Notes: a model not told the origin generated them from the letters alone. DNA of 64,000 nucleotides from Cristatella mucedo (GCA_009760855.2 WPIO01000007.1:9929501-9993500), one strand, 5' to 3'; positions 30,871 to 43,476 are shown, numbered from the stretch's first letter. A program made the numbers and translations.

Positions 30871-31832
30871 CACATTCATTACTAGCCAGTGTCCTGGTGG
30901 CTTGTGACGGTAGCTCAGCCAAAGTGAAATTGCAATTAGATTTGTATGAAGCCTTGTATAGTTGCTGGTTTTTTAATGCAAATTGTGCATTTATGAATAT
31001 GGCACCACTTGCACTTAACTTCTTCTTGATGTATAAGAATAGGTTGGATGATTGTCATTGTCGTTGTTAGCTCTCGCATTTAAAATACACAGCAGTGGGT
31101 TAACTGCTGCACCCTTTGTCATCGGCATACGTCGTTGGGCAAGGATAGCTTAATGATTAATAACTGCCATCTCTCCCTGCTGTGCACCGGCGATTGAATG
31201 GAGTTCTTCTGCCTCTGGTTGCACGGTTCCTCTCTTGCCTGCATGCACCATCACCCTGTTCTGCTGTCACACCTTGTGTGTGTGTGTGTGTGGGCACTGT
31301 GCTTGAGTATGGACTCCCCAGCCGATTTGATGATTTGCATCACCTGCCGTGGTGCTTTGCTCCCATTGTCTATCTTGTCTAGTTGCAACTCATAGTTCGG
31401 TCAGTTCGGTTTTCCGCCGTACAGCAGAGAAGTGCAATTGCTGCAAATGGGGCAAGCGGTATTCAGAATCATTCTGGAACCGTCTGGCTACACACGCCCA
31501 CTGGTGCTACCACTTCTGGGGCAGTGCACCGGGTCGAATCCAGCTATGCTTCCTAGTTGGCACATTCATCTGATCAACAAGCATACTGCAGGGGGGAAGT
31601 GGGCTGGGACAGTGGATCCCCTTGCTAGCTCCTTGGACCCGCTGCTCGCATGCCCGTCTGATTTCCGGCATTGGTTAAGCAGCTGTTTCTAAGATTGCTC
31701 TTCGCACAAATGCTGTGGTGCCATCGAGCTGCACATTCTCTGTTGTGCATTTTTCGATTTGCTGCTGCACTTTTAGCTGCACACCTTCGTGTTCGAGTTG
31801 TTTGTGCATGGCCACCCACTGTGTTTTGTTAG
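30871..31832. other. SERCA intron before the duplicated exons
   Basis: Contains a short (TG)n run at 31272-31291. The acceptor GTGTTTTGTTAG (31821-31832) lies at the end. No other feature is recognised. Confidence 0.5.
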
Positions 31833-31967
<135 letters not shown>

Positions 31968-32170
31968 TAACTGACCTCACCCGGTCATGTGCACTCTGTG
32001 CCTGCCGTTTGTCGATCGTTGCAGATGCCTGTGACAGGGTGGGTGTTCATCCTATTGACCAGATGTCTAGCTATAAAGGTGTTTGATGCCTAGATGCAAA
32101 TTCGTGTGCGTTGCCTGCAGCCACTGTGCTCATGAGGTGGGCGACTTCGTTTTTTTGCAGGTTGCTCGCC

Positions 32171-32207
32171 CCCTCCTCCTCCTCCTCCTCCTCCTCCTCC
32201 TCCTCCT
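32171..32207 (+). promoter_or_regulatory. (CTC)n pyrimidine tract between the duplicated exons
   Basis: About 12 CTC units lie in the 313-bp intron between exon copies A and B, 73 bp before the copy B acceptor. Such CU-rich tracts bind PTB-type splicing repressors in other animals. A regulatory role here is inference from position only. Confidence 0.35.
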
Positions 32208-32279
32208 ATTCATTCTCATCCTCCATCTGATCATCACCCAGTGCCGGGCTCGCCTGTATTCTGCCATTACGTTTTTCAG

Positions 32280-32413
32280 ACGCATCATTCCAGGTGTCAG
32301 ACAGATGACGAGTTATTCGCTGGTGTCGATTGCTCAGTTTTTGACAGTCCGACCCCTCAGGCCATGGCTCTGTCCGTGCTGGTATGCGTTGAAATGTTTA
32401 ATGCATTGAATAG
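32280..32413 (+). CDS. SERCA duplicated exon, copy B: alternative luminal loop 7-8 and TM8
   Basis: 134 nt, same start and end phase as copy A, acceptor GTTTTTCAG and donor GTAAAA. It reads THHSRCQTDDELFAGVDC, then SVFDSPTPQAMALSVLVCVE and MFNALN. The cysteine pair and its spacing, the Ca2+-ligand Glu and the TM8 core are kept. The loop sequence between the cysteines and the residues before TM8 (PTPQA versus PHPMT) differ. Splicing A to B shifts the frame and hits a stop within B, so a transcript should use one or the other. Confidence 0.9.
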
Positions 32414-34540
32414 GTAAAAGGCTCAGGGTGTGCTGCTCACGTGGCCTGGCCATCTTTTTTCTCACATCCACGCGCGTGTGTGTGCGTGCGTGATGCGTGT
32501 GTGTGGGTGCGTGCACTCAGAGTGCAGTGGCTTGTGATGCTAACCAGACAGCTTTGTGAAGCAAGCCAGAGTGAAGCTGATCCGTGTGCTGCACCGCTCC
32601 AGGTCACCACTGCTGAGGCAATCTACTGTCGGGCAGCCGTTGGCCGACTCTATGCTGGCACTGATCATCATCTGCTGCTTTTGACTCCTCGTCTGCTTCA
32701 ATCGCCTGTTTTTTCACTCGTCTGAGAGAAGCAGCCTGCTGCTCGTGAACCAATCATTTCTTCGAGTCATCTTTGTCAAGCCGTGTTCGTTTTCTCATTA
32801 CCACACATCTAGCTGCATCGTCTTGCCTGGCATTTACTTTAGCTGCACGTGCTGTCTTACCTAGACTTTCCCTGCCGTTCTCTCATCCACAGTTTGGCTG
32901 CCTGTTTGCTTGTATGCACTGAAGTTTGAGGTCACTCTTGGAGCACTGCACGAGTGGCTGTGTACAATCAGTTATGTTTAGGCTGCCACTTTGCGTTCGT
33001 AAGGCCATGATTGGGGCTTGGCAGCAGCAACTACTGGCTCATTATTCATGCTTTGCATCTCTGTAATCGTTTTTTCTTCAAACGTTCTTCAAGCGCTGGC
33101 ATTATACCGACTGTCTGAGGAATGACCGAACTGGCCATTATGAAATGCTACCAGGCATGCTGGTTACGTTGTCGTTTGTGTATGTCGTGCTGAGATGACA
33201 AAGTTATGATGACGAGTAGGCATTTTACTTTTGAATCTAGCTTGCCTATTCTGGTGAATATCTGATAGGCTGTACAGTCTGGGCAGAGGAACTTGGCCCA
33301 ACCTTTTGGCTGCTGTTTCCATTGATTTCTCCAGCTTGACAACTAAGCTAGTTTAGGCGTGGGCAGCAAGATTGACTCACTTCAGTATGTGGTTTTATGC
33401 AATTTGAAACTGCAAGAAGCGACTGAAGGTTAGCTGATGCTTGAATCAGTGGTATCTTTCTCGATGTGCTTGCTAAAGCCAATGAAGCCGGGAGCAAATT
33501 AGCTGTGCTGTAAGCAAAAAAGAGTATGAATATCTGCCCGGTACCTTTAGGATGTCAGTCTTGAATGCCAGAGTGGGCAGTTGAATCCTCTTGGGATAAC
33601 TTCGGGCATGGGTCGATTGTGTGACCTCGGTTCCGTACAGTTTTCAAAATTACTGGTTTTCGAAAAGCAAGAATGCCACATATTGAAGCAGCTGTGGCCG
33701 TGCTAGTTGCTTGGGCTGGTATTTCATTGCCTGGTTCTTTATATAGAGCTGCCATCAAGTGACCAGTGCTACTACACAAGTGATCAGCACTACTGCAGAG
33801 CTAGGTCGAGTGCACCTCTCTGCTCCTATTCACAGCAGTGCTGCCTAAGCGGCTCTGGGTGCATCTGGACGGGTTGCAAAGTAGGTCTTGACTTCACTCC
33901 CCAAATGATGCATTCACTCTGTCTGGTATAAGTTGACCTGAAGGCTGCCGTGAGCACTTTTAGCATGGGGGGTAGCTGAAGGGGGTGAAGAGTTATGCCT
34001 CACCCTATGCTATTTAGCTCCCTTTATAGCACATTTATTGATATTTCTCAAAGACTACTAGAACGATCGGCATGCAAATTGGCAAAACAAACAAGGGTCA
34101 TGTAAGCTATCTTTTGATAAAACCATAAGCATAATTATGACCTTCTGATGATCTGTAAGAGTTAAGGTCACGTTTTTTCATGTGGTCTTCCATCAAACAT
34201 GGATATCTTGCAAAATCAACAGCTAAAATACCATTCCCTGTAGAAATATTCCAAGCCTTTCAAAATATGCAGGACACTTGGTTGTATAGATATTTAAGTA
34301 GCTATAAAGCGAAATAAAAAAATTAGTTGACAGTCAAATCAGAATTTACAAAATTTAATATTAAAAAATGTAAGGCCATTTATAGTTGTATTTATCCAAA
34401 CCAAGCTCCAAGATATACAGAAAGATTTATGAAGACATCTCAGTCCAACTCATACTCCAAATTGCTTGTCAATCGGATCACAATTGGCCAACCTATGGAA
34501 ATTGCAAGGTACAGAATACAGCTGCTGGGAAAACACTGTA
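32414..34540. other. SERCA intron, nothing recognised
   Basis: No repeat or gene could be matched over this 2.1 kb. Confidence 0.4.
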
Positions 34541-34542
34541 AT

Positions 34543-35234
34543 GGTCTACCGGCCTGTGCAATAAGATGCTTACTGGTGCAAAACTCTGCAGCTCGGCTTG
34601 TCTGTCGTGAGAATTGCAGTTTCCCCATCACCCCACTTCTTGCCGACCTTCTTTGACTCCCAGTCAAAAAGTGCGTCGATTTTAAGGTTTTTTCATTCAC
34701 TAGAGGCTCCTTCATTCTCTGGCTCCAGTGTACATATCAGGCCTAGTCCCCTCCAGGCTAGGCATCGCATCACCATATTTTCTGAATCTACTCAATTAGC
34801 TCAACTTAGCTACATCTCGTACAAACGTCTAATCCTTTGGAGACCATGCCATTAGTTTGAATGCTCCCAAAGCCTGGAACCCGACTCTTTGCCTGACGTC
34901 ATGACATACCCCTGACATTTAAAACGACATTTAAAACCAAGCTTAAAATTCACCTGTTAATTATAGCATTTAGGAGATCCTCGTGATTCGTCCTTTGTGT
35001 GCTTATGCATCCTGGATGAACCTACTGCTACTAGCCATATCTGCATTTTGACCCTGTCCATGTCACATCTAACAATGTTATGCTTGATGACATTGCGAAT
35101 GTTACCGCTAATTATTTTGTCATACTTTGTTTTTTCGTGCTTTCTTAACAGTGTCAATAGTATGCCTAGAAAGAGATTCAGTTCTCTGAAGGTGCTATGT
35201 GACTGTATTATTATTATTATTATTATTATTATTG
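34543..35234 (+). repeat. LINE family 1, 3' part, diverged
   Basis: Starts in the RT C-terminal segment (VQNSAARLVCRENCSFPITP), continues through the 3' UTR to the hairpin GCCTAGAAAGAGATTCAG and the (ATT)n tail at about 35212-35234. Diverged and frameshifted compared with 19826-21139. Confidence 0.82.
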
Positions 35235-35416
35235 TCATTATTCTTATTAGCATCTTCGTAATCTCTTTCTTCAGCTGCAACATTCATTGCAGCACCAAGC
35301 ATCAAACTGAGTGTTTTGCATTTATTCACACAGATAAAAAAGTAGTACGATACCCCAGCAGTGGTGTCGAGTTCCTACCCTAAAGCATTTTCCTATGTCT
35401 ATCGCATTATTCTCTG

Positions 35417-35580
35417 AGCCGTGATGGCACATTAGGTAAGACAGTTGCTTTTCACGACGACGGGATCGAGGTCTTGGGTTTGAATCCTGCGATGGGCGAT
35501 TCTTTATCACCACTGCAAGCGGTGGTGATAGCCGTAAAGGCTCTTCTGTTGCTATACAAAAGAGGTCATTAAATCATCTT
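35417..35580 (+). repeat. tRNA-derived SINE copy
   Basis: Head GAGCCGTGATGGCACATTAG, box B-like GGGTTTGAATCCTGCG, body GGTGGTGATAGCCGTAAAGG, end near TTAAATCATC. Confidence 0.85.
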
Positions 35581-35963
35581 TTTTTCTCAGTTATTCTTTT
35601 TGCTACTAAAACACATAAACTTGGCTTGAGACCCAAATCGGTGGACTCGATGGACTACTCACCTTTTAAATTAATTCTCCACTCTTCGGACCAATTACGG
35701 GTATTCAAGCTCTAAGGTTCTAGTGGTTTTTAACCAATCGTGGAAATTTAAAGAAATTACCGTTAGGCGATACTAGCATCTGCGCTCGTACTGTAGGACT
35801 AAGTGTTTGTCAATAAGAAATTCAACATAGATCTACTAAGTTTGTAAGCAAGGAGAAACGTGACAGAATTTATTGGGCTTATAACGAACGTTGCTATCAT
35901 ATTCATCACAAACTGCAGAGGAGTGACTGCTTTTTCGGTAACCCTGCCAATACTGAATTTGAG

Positions 35964-38138
35964 TAGGGTTTCTGAAAAACATTAGTTTTTTAAAAACAGC
36001 TGTTTACTGTGTTTGACTTTCAAAAACAGCTGTTTACAGCTGCTTTTGTTGTTTTTCATTTGTTTGCCAATTTGACATTGTATAACTTATTTTTGTGATG
36101 AACATCATTGTATTATATATCTTTCGTGGTAATTTCGAAATCAATATAATTTACTTTTTATAATAATATTTCAATAATTTTAATGTATTAAATGACTTAT
36201 CTGAGAGACGCTATCTTAATTTTTTACATAAATCCGTACCGGCCGAAAAACCTTCGTTCAACGTTAGTTGATGTCGGTTTAATTGATAGAATTGTGTTGT
36301 ACCATTTCTGGAGATTTTCAGTGTGCTGGTCAGAGTTCCTGAAGAGCTGGAATTCGGAATTTATCCATTTGAAACTGTCTTGCCCACCTACTGCAATTGG
36401 TGATCCATCTTTTTGAAGCAACAAATTAAGTTCATCTTGAAGAAACAAGTTCACACTTTCAGCATCATTCAACGACTGTTCCATGATAATCTTTATATCG
36501 TTGACTCCAAGTAGACAAGACAATAGATTTCCTGCAAAATTTAGCATATTTTTTGACGGGGCGACAGATGGACCCTTGAGACTTCGGAAGAGGTTTCATG
36601 ACATCCTTGTTCACACGCTCTTCTATGCAACACTTCAAATAAATTGTTCATGAGCTTGGTACTAATGTAATTAATTCAGCTTAGAGAGCTTTTTGAATAT
36701 AAATTTTAAGGATGTGTCAGCACTCACAAACGTTGCGTCTTCTCGACTTTGATTTTTCAACTGAAAGGTTCACATGTTCCGTTGTCTTCAGATGAGTTGT
36801 GAAAGCGTCAAAGTCTAAGGGCTCAATCATTTCTAACGCCTTGAATTTGGTTAGTGTCTCTCAGATGGCGACTTCTGTTTTTAATAGAGACTCTAGCATT
36901 GTTGTGATGGCGCTCCAGTGCATCTCCGCGTCAAAATGCAGTTCAATCTCGATAATCCGAACTCACCTTTTACTTTGGATTGAAAAGAATTATTTCAAAA
37001 AGTTGATTTTTTGATTTACTTGACAAGTTTGCATGATTTCGTGAGCAGATCGTGGTAATTGACGTCTCCTTCTAATGTACCATCGCTGATTACTTCCAAG
37101 TTCCACGTGTTTCAAACTTGTCCATTTCATCAATAGCATCACTATCCAGGTTTAAATCGTCCATCTCAGTACTCTTCTTGTACAATGTGTCACATACCCC
37201 AACATGCAGACCATGGTTTAAGCAGAACTGTCCTATGACATTGGTGTAGCTAATGCATTTCTTATTTACTGCAGTACTGTCCTGAGTAGATCCCACCAAA
37301 TCTCTCTCCATCATTTATCCATAAATGCTCAAATACTGTTTCATTGGTTTGACCATATCGAGACAGTGCACGAACCAAATAAGCAAACAAGACCCGTCTT
37401 GGTTTTTTATCGCCACTATCGTGAATGTTGACTCCGAAGAATCGACGTTCTCTCACGGTTGTGTAGTCATCATCCACCATTATGCTAAACTGTACTCCTC
37501 TCCCGAGTTTTATCATGAGGTTGGCAATGGTTTTGTTTCTCCTTTCTTCGTAATCACCTAGCACCAGCTTCATCACTTCGCTTTCGTTTGCAGGAAGTTT
37601 GAATCCGTCCAGTGAGATTGATTGCCGTATATAGTCCCAGGAAATCGGCAATTGTTTTTGTTCACTTATTGTTCACGGGTTCTTCCTTGGATGTACCCTC
37701 TCCGGCAGGTTTATCAGAACGAATTCCGCGTATTTTCAGACGATTCGTCGTCCACATTGACCTTCTAGCACTTTTGTGGGTATTCCCAAATGAAGACAAG
37801 GCTGAAACGAACATGAATATTTTTGATGCCACAAGATCAATTTAATTAATATATTAATTGATTTTTACAAAACTGCACTTTAATTTTAGTTGTTGGCCAA
37901 TTTTGTACAATCATAGCAAATTACTGACACGTGCAAAAGAAATTTTAACAATTTGTTTTCTGTTATATATTTCATACCCATAATGAACGCTGGGACTTCA
38001 GTTGTAATATCTTTTTGTATAAAAATTTCTATTAGAAACAGTAGAACTGTTGGACAAAACAGCTATTCACTGTTTTTTTTATTTTGGGCAAAAAACAGCT
38101 GTTTTAGTGCTACTGTTAAATAGTTACCGTAAACCCTA
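35964..38138 (-). mobile_element. hAT-superfamily DNA transposon, inactive
   Basis: The left end TAGGGTTT and the right end (inverted) TAGGGTTT form short terminal repeats. Flanking octamers AATTTGAG (35956-35963) and AATTCGAG (38139-38146) are an 8-bp target duplication with one mismatch, diagnostic of hAT. Subterminal palindromes AAACAGCTGTTT occur near both ends (about 35995, 36024 and 38092), as expected for transposase binding sites. The 2175-bp element carries a broken transposase on the minus strand. Confidence 0.85.
36224..37850 (-). pseudogene. hAT transposase, broken
   Basis: Pieces in order on the minus strand are QKQLPISWDYIRQSISLDG and YTTVRERRFFGVNIHDSGDK (37262-37651), then CLNHGLHVGVCDTLYKK after a frameshift near 37300 (37090-37314), and the C-terminal dimerisation-type block ending TSTNVERRFFGRYG (36224-36547). 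The C-H-x-x-H-like and NVERRF motifs are typical of hAT transposases. It has multiple frameshifts, and the N-terminal zinc finger is not recognisable. Confidence 0.8.
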
Positions 38139-38461
38139 AATTCGAGCCACGGAAACCTCGCCAGATTAGCAACCAAGTAGATCTCTTGATTTTGTTGTGC
38201 TGTAGGTATGTAGATGGCATTCATACCAACAATCTATGTACCTTCACTCGCTGAGATGCCTTTGCCAGTCTATTGCTGAGTCACTGCTGGCAAGCCACAC
38301 TTGGACCAAGCTTTTTAAAACTTTTGGTTGGCTCGCTGCTTCTGTTTGAGGTTTTTGTCTTAATATTGACCAAGAACATTCGACGTTCTGCATGTGACAC
38401 CGTAATGTCTCGCTTGTTGATGCTGCATTGCCATTTCGTAATGCAGCGATCCCAAATGTGA

Positions 38462-38623
<162 letters not shown>

Positions 38624-38751
38624 TGATGTGCCTTGTGTCGAGTATTTGCATGCATTTCTGCTCACCACATGCACATCCCTTCAGGAATGAGAAGTTCTTG
38701 CATGAAAAAACACATGTCCAGATCATTTGCCTTTGCAACCATATGCATGAG

Positions 38752-38900
38752 CTGCATCGTAGCCCTATGGTAAGGTACTTGCTCGTTGCAATCTAGGTTG
38801 TGGGTTCAAGTCCTACAGCAGGCAATTTCCTATTTCGTGCAGCAAACGGTGAAGACTATGAAAACTCTACTGCTGCCATTTCTGTAGTGCTAATGAGCTA
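38752..38900 (+). repeat. Diverged tRNA-derived SINE copy
   Basis: CGTAGCCCTATGGTAAGGTA head and TGGGTTCAAGTCCTACAG box B-like core. The body is diverged from the main family. Confidence 0.5.
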
Positions 38901-39085
38901 GTGACCTCCACTAGTAATTAACATGATTGCATTCTACTAAGCTTATGCAGTCGCTACTACAGATTTGGCTCTATTATAGCTCTTTGATACATCATTGGGT
39001 ATCATAGCTTAGCTGCAGTACGAAGGCACGTGACACCTGCTGCAACTAATAACAGTAATATTAATAATGATAAATAAATAAATCC

Positions 39086-39251
39086 TAGCTGATTAAACAG
39101 CCTCTTTTTATATAGCGAAAGAAGAGCTTTTACGGCTATCACCACCGCTTGCAGTGGCGATAAAGAATCGCCCACCGCAGGAATCGAACCCACGACCTCG
39201 GGACAGAGATCGTGAAAGCAACCGCCTTACCTAGTGTGCCATCACGGCTCA
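39086..39251 (-). repeat. tRNA-derived SINE copy, antisense, well preserved
   Basis: AGCTGATTAAACAGCCTC at the left, GGCTATCACCACCGCTTGCA body, GAATCGAACCCACGACCTCG inverted box B, ending GTGTGCCATCACGGCTCA. Confidence 0.88.
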
Positions 39252-40363
39252 TCGATGGTGCCGTAAAAGAACTTAATGTCTTTCTAGGTACTTTAATATG
39301 CTGCAAATGAAGTCCGATCGAATGATTAGTGGTAGCATGCTCAATGTCAACAAGCATAACGGTATTAGAGGGGGCATGCATAGGGTCAGTATGCAAACAT
39401 GGTTAGTGGAAGCATGCACAGGGTCAGTAGGCATAAGTACACAAAGGACGAATCGCATGGACCCACCAAATTTTGTAACAAATTGATGCATATTTAGCTT
39501 CTTTTTAAGTGTGGCTAAGTCAGGGGATGTCGTGACGCCAGTCGGAAGTGAATTCCAGGCTTTGTGAGCATACAAACTAGAGGCACGGTCTCAAAACGAT
39601 TTAAGGTTCGTTGGAGGTATAGATAAACAATTAGATTCTGAAAAGTGGGTGGTGCGATGCTTAGCCTGATGGGGGAGTAGGTCTGATAGGTAGGCTGGAG
39701 ATAAAGAATAAAGGGACCTAAAAGTGAGTGACGAATGCAACTGCGTCGCTCACGACAGACAAACCTAGCTGCAGAGTTTTGCACCAGCTGTAAGCGCATG
39801 ATTGCTCAGGCCAGTATACCAGCAAGCAGTGAGTTACAGAAGTCAAGACAGGATATCACAAATGCATGGGCCAGTATAGATTTGGTATCCCTATCTAAAC
39901 AAGCCCAAATTTTAGCAATGTTATGCAGCTGAAATTAGGCAGACTTGACTGTGGAGCTGATGTGGTCGTCTAATGACAGGTCACTTTGGAACAGAACGCC
40001 TAGATTTCGTGCAGATTCAACAGGAAACATGCTGGCAGAACCCATTTTGAGCGTTAACCTTTCCAATTTCTGAATCACGCTTGGTTTGCCCATTACTAAT
40101 AAGTTGATTTTATCATCATTTAATTGAAAAACGTTTGTTGCCATCCATATGCAGATGTCACAATACATGCTGCCAGGGCGTGTAGAGAATTCGACATGCT
40201 GGAGTGGTGGGAGGGATCCAAGCAGAAGTACAGTTGAGTGTCATCTGCATAGAAGGGAAAGCCTAGATTGTGCAATCACATTGGCAAGAAGGAGAGTATA
40301 AACCGTGAAAAGAACAGGACCTAGCACTGAACTCCGAGGTAACCCAGACTTCAGAGGTTCCTT

Positions 40364-40443
40364 CAGCAAATGTAAAGCGCCTAGAAAGAGATTAAGTTCT
40401 CTGAGGGCGCTTTATCAAGTGCAATATTATTATTATTATTATT
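40364..40443 (+). repeat. Solo LINE family 1 tail nested in a LINE
   Basis: 80 bp: CAGCAAATGTAAAGCGCC, hairpin, then GCAATATT and an ATT run. It interrupts the host LINE between sequences that are adjacent in the other copies (near 11365-11375). Confidence 0.85.
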
Positions 40444-40576
40444 GGATGATCTTTGTTTATTACCATCAATACTCGGGTGTCCCCCACTGAGATAGGACCT
40501 GAACCATTGCTCTGAAGTGCCAGTGATGCTCAGGCGAGATGAGAGACACTCAAAAAGGACTTGGTGATCAAGATTA

Positions 40577-40704
40577 TTAAGCATGATATTACTCACCATT
40601 CAATTTGCGTTTCCCTTTGCAGCAAATGCAAAGCGCCTAGAAAGAGATTGAGTTCTCTGAGGGCACTTTATTAAGTGCATTATTATTATTATTATTATTA
40701 TTAT
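40577..40704 (+). repeat. Solo LINE family 1 tail nested in a LINE
   Basis: Starts AAGCATGATATTACTCACCA, followed by the 3'-UTR end, the hairpin and an ATT run. Its variant bases (CTCACCATTCAATTTGCG) match the 3'-UTR subtype at 57159-57530, not the subtype at 19826-21139. Confidence 0.82.
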
Positions 40705-41292
40705 AAAAAGCTGCCGAAAGATTGAGCAAACAAGTAGAGATACTCCTTTTAAGCCTGCATTCCTACGTCGGTCGTTATACACCCTAAGCAATGCTGACTC
40801 TGTTGAGTGATTAGCTCTAAAACCAGACTGGAACTAACTAGCAAGGTTTAAAGTTTCAATATATGAGTTGAGCTGGTCAGCCATGACTCGTTCCAGTGTC
40901 TTTGATAGGAACCGTAGAAGGGAGAGTGGGCAGAAGTTGCTCAAGTTCACTTGGTCTACTGTTGCTCGAGCCAACTGTGAATACAGACCTGTATATCCTG
41001 TATGTACAGGTAATATGTACCGAGTGTGCACGTGCGTGGTTGCGTGTGTACAGTGCTGTGTCCAAAACCAAGGTGAGCTGGTAACCAGGGCGCAACCTCG
41101 AATATTTCAAATTGCTGCAGCTGCCTTACGTCTTCGGCTGGTGTTGATTTGATAGGATGCCGTACACCAGACAGTTAGCCCTATGCAGCTGGGGTGCTCT
41201 GGCAGCAATGTGATACGTTTCAGTATCAGGGATTAACTTCCTCCTGACATTGGGAATCGAAAAGGAGTGCTGTACAAAATTGTGGCAGGTCG

Positions 41293-41321
41293 TATGTATG
41301 TAATGCATGTATGTATGTATG

Positions 41322-41352
<31 letters not shown>
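41293..41352. repeat. (ATGT)n microsatellite
   Basis: A tetranucleotide array. It yields MYVCMYVC shadow ORFs. Confidence 0.95.
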
Positions 41353-41597
41353 TGTAATATGCATGGAAAGGAAATTAGGGTGGCACCACGTGTGTGATAG
41401 GTTAAGTATCAACGGCTGCTGTGTGAAGTCAGTCAGGAATCGGAAGGAAGCTGACCGGCGTCATGATGCCTGATTAGTGACCAGGTGTCCAACATGGGTA
41501 GTGGAGATCAGAGATGGCAATAAGCAATCGTGTCCACATGAAGGTGTGTCTTACCTAGGGTTTAAAGTGTTGCCACTAATCATTTAGTCATGCTTTC

Positions 41598-41695
41598 TTT
41601 ACAACATCTTAAAGTGCCTAGAAAGAGATTCAGTTCTCTGAGGGGGCTTTACAAATATATTATTATTATTACTATTATTATTATTATTATTATTA
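41598..41695 (+). repeat. Solo LINE family 1 tail
   Basis: AAGTGCCTAGAAAGAGATTC hairpin arm and partner TCTCTGAGGGGGCTTT, then an ATT run. It is followed directly by a SINE-like copy. Confidence 0.8.
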
Positions 41696-41696
41696 T

Positions 41697-41840
41697 AGGT
41701 GTAAGGTGCCAGCTCTTTACGACCCGTATCGTGGGTTCGAGTCCTTCATCGAACTACTCTTCATTGCCTTGTGTTATCAGGACCGATAGCTGCTATTATT
41801 CTTATGCTACTATTTAAATGAGGCTGTTGAATCAGCTTAC
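41697..41840 (+). repeat. Diverged tRNA-derived SINE copy
   Basis: GTAAGGTGCCAGCTCTTTAC head, ATCGTGGGTTCGAGTCCTTC with box B core, end AATGAGGCTGTTGAATCAGC. Confidence 0.65.
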
Positions 41841-41906
41841 CTTATTGATTTTTAGAGTGCCGTTTTTGAGTTACTCCACGTCCAACCGAAGCACCAATGC
41901 TGCTGC

Positions 41907-41907
<1 letters not shown>

Positions 41908-41978
<71 letters not shown>

Positions 41979-42026
41979 TGTCAGTGTGTGTACGTGTCTG
42001 TCAGTGTGTGTGTGTGTGTGTGTGCA
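41908..42026. repeat. Long (TG)n microsatellite
   Basis: A near-perfect TG array at 41908-41977 is followed by interrupted TG runs to 42026. Confidence 0.95.
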
Positions 42027-43358
42027 CGTGAGATGGCTTCTGTGGCTTTTTATCCTTCCTCAAGAAAGCAGAGAATGTAACATTCTATGAAGACCAGCAA
42101 TAATTCGTGCATGCTTCGAGTTCCTAGAATGTATTCTTATTTGGAGTTGAGCACTAAAGAGATGCTACTTTATAGTACTCAAAGCCTAGGAACACTGTCG
42201 TCTTGAGCATCATTGTTGACTGGTGCCTAGAAGAAACACCATGTGCTTGACTTTGCAAAAATTGAGAAAAAGTCATTTCTGGTTTGGTCTCTATATCATG
42301 GAGGTCATTGATGAGCTGGTTTTATAAACCATGCGCTTCTACTCTTTGGACTCTCACTTTGAGCTCTTACTGCTCTCGATTGTGTTAGTAAGCATCGGCA
42401 CGTGCAACATGTGTGATTACTTGGTGCCAAGGCCTGTTACATAGCTTGCCTAGGCTTTCAAATATGCCTCTATGCACATCTACTGCCACGTGGAACTTTT
42501 ATGAAACGTGCAACTTTTCCCACCCCAAGCAGTTGCAAAAACCTTGGACGGCAAAGGAATGTGATGCCTGATGCTGACGAAGGGGGCCTTCATCTAAGCC
42601 CGTTTCTGAAGCCCAGAAATGGCAAAAGAAAGTCTGTGAAAGGCACGTGCGTTGACTTCCTTGCAGCTTTCCTGGAAGACTGGTTAGCAATTATCGGTGC
42701 CTGCAACGGTACCTTTTCTTTACCTGGCTGGTAAATGTACAAATCGGCTGATTCTTTAGTTTGTAGTAAAGGAGCTTTAGCCGCTTTTACTCCACTGGCA
42801 ATCAGCACTATAGAAGCAAATTGCCTGCTACATGTCTCGAGTCCCTCTCCCCCATCTATGCAAGTCGGACCGCCTCATGGCTGAGCTGAACCGCCGGTGC
42901 TCAAGTGTGCGTAGCGCTAACACACCCGGTGGCGGTGCTGCATCCAGCTAGCTCGGCCCGCTGTCGTGGGCGTGGCACTTCCTGAAAGGCCTGGGTCCAA
43001 CCGCAGGGCGGCCAATCTTCATTTGATTTGCTGGGGGGCGCGTGGAAGCTGCGAGGTGCTGTGCATTTCTCAAGCAGCTGCGCGGGTAGTGATCGGCGAG
43101 GCGAGGCCACCAGAGCCGAGCTAAGGCAGTTGCTAAGTGCCTGCAGCCTGCTGCTTGCCAGCTGTCGGCGCTTCCAAGCCAACGGCTGGCGGTTTGTCTC
43201 ACACGAGTGCCATTGGTTTGTGCATCGGCGTTGGTCTGGTCATCATCCTCGTCGTCGACGCAGCGAAAACTGGTGGCGACCATTGAGTGCGCGCCTCCTC
43301 CAAGTCACTGTGGGGGCGGTAGCAGCCGTGACAACGCTGCGCCATCCCTTTTTTCCAG
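42027..43358. other. SERCA intron, nothing recognised
   Basis: The second half (from about 42850) is GC-rich with no recognisable element. The acceptor TTTTTTCCAG is at its end. Confidence 0.45.
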
Positions 43359-43476
43359 ACGGTATTCCAAATCACCGAGCTGAGCTTCCAGGAATGGATG
43401 GCCGTGCTGAAGATATCCACGCCAGTCATTCTGCTTGACGAGATACTGAAGTTTATCGCTCGCAAGTTTATCGACG
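43359..43476 (+). CDS. SERCA exon: TM10
   Basis: 118 nt, starting in phase 0. It reads TVFQITELSFQEWMAVLKIS, then TPVILLDEILKFIARKFID plus one base. This is the last transmembrane helix of the pump. The donor is GTAATT. If the intron is not removed, translation continues GN and stops at TGA (43482-43484), which would give a very short tail. Confidence 0.94.

Larger units (their letters stand above)
39262..40970 (-). mobile_element. LINE family 1 copy, antisense, with nested tails
   Basis: A longer but broken minus-strand copy. It reaches the start of the RT palm region (LERVMADQLNSYIETLNLAS at about 40834-40900), then RT pieces and the C-terminal block (39515-39800). Two solo plus-strand tails of the same family are inserted at 40364-40443 and 40577-40704. 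The ATT tail of this copy itself is absent; a SINE lies immediately beside its 3' end. Confidence 0.85.

Noticed and set aside
41818-42090. ORF with CVCVCV repeats, and similar MYVC and LSLS frames
   Set aside because: Translations of TG, ATGT and TC microsatellites.
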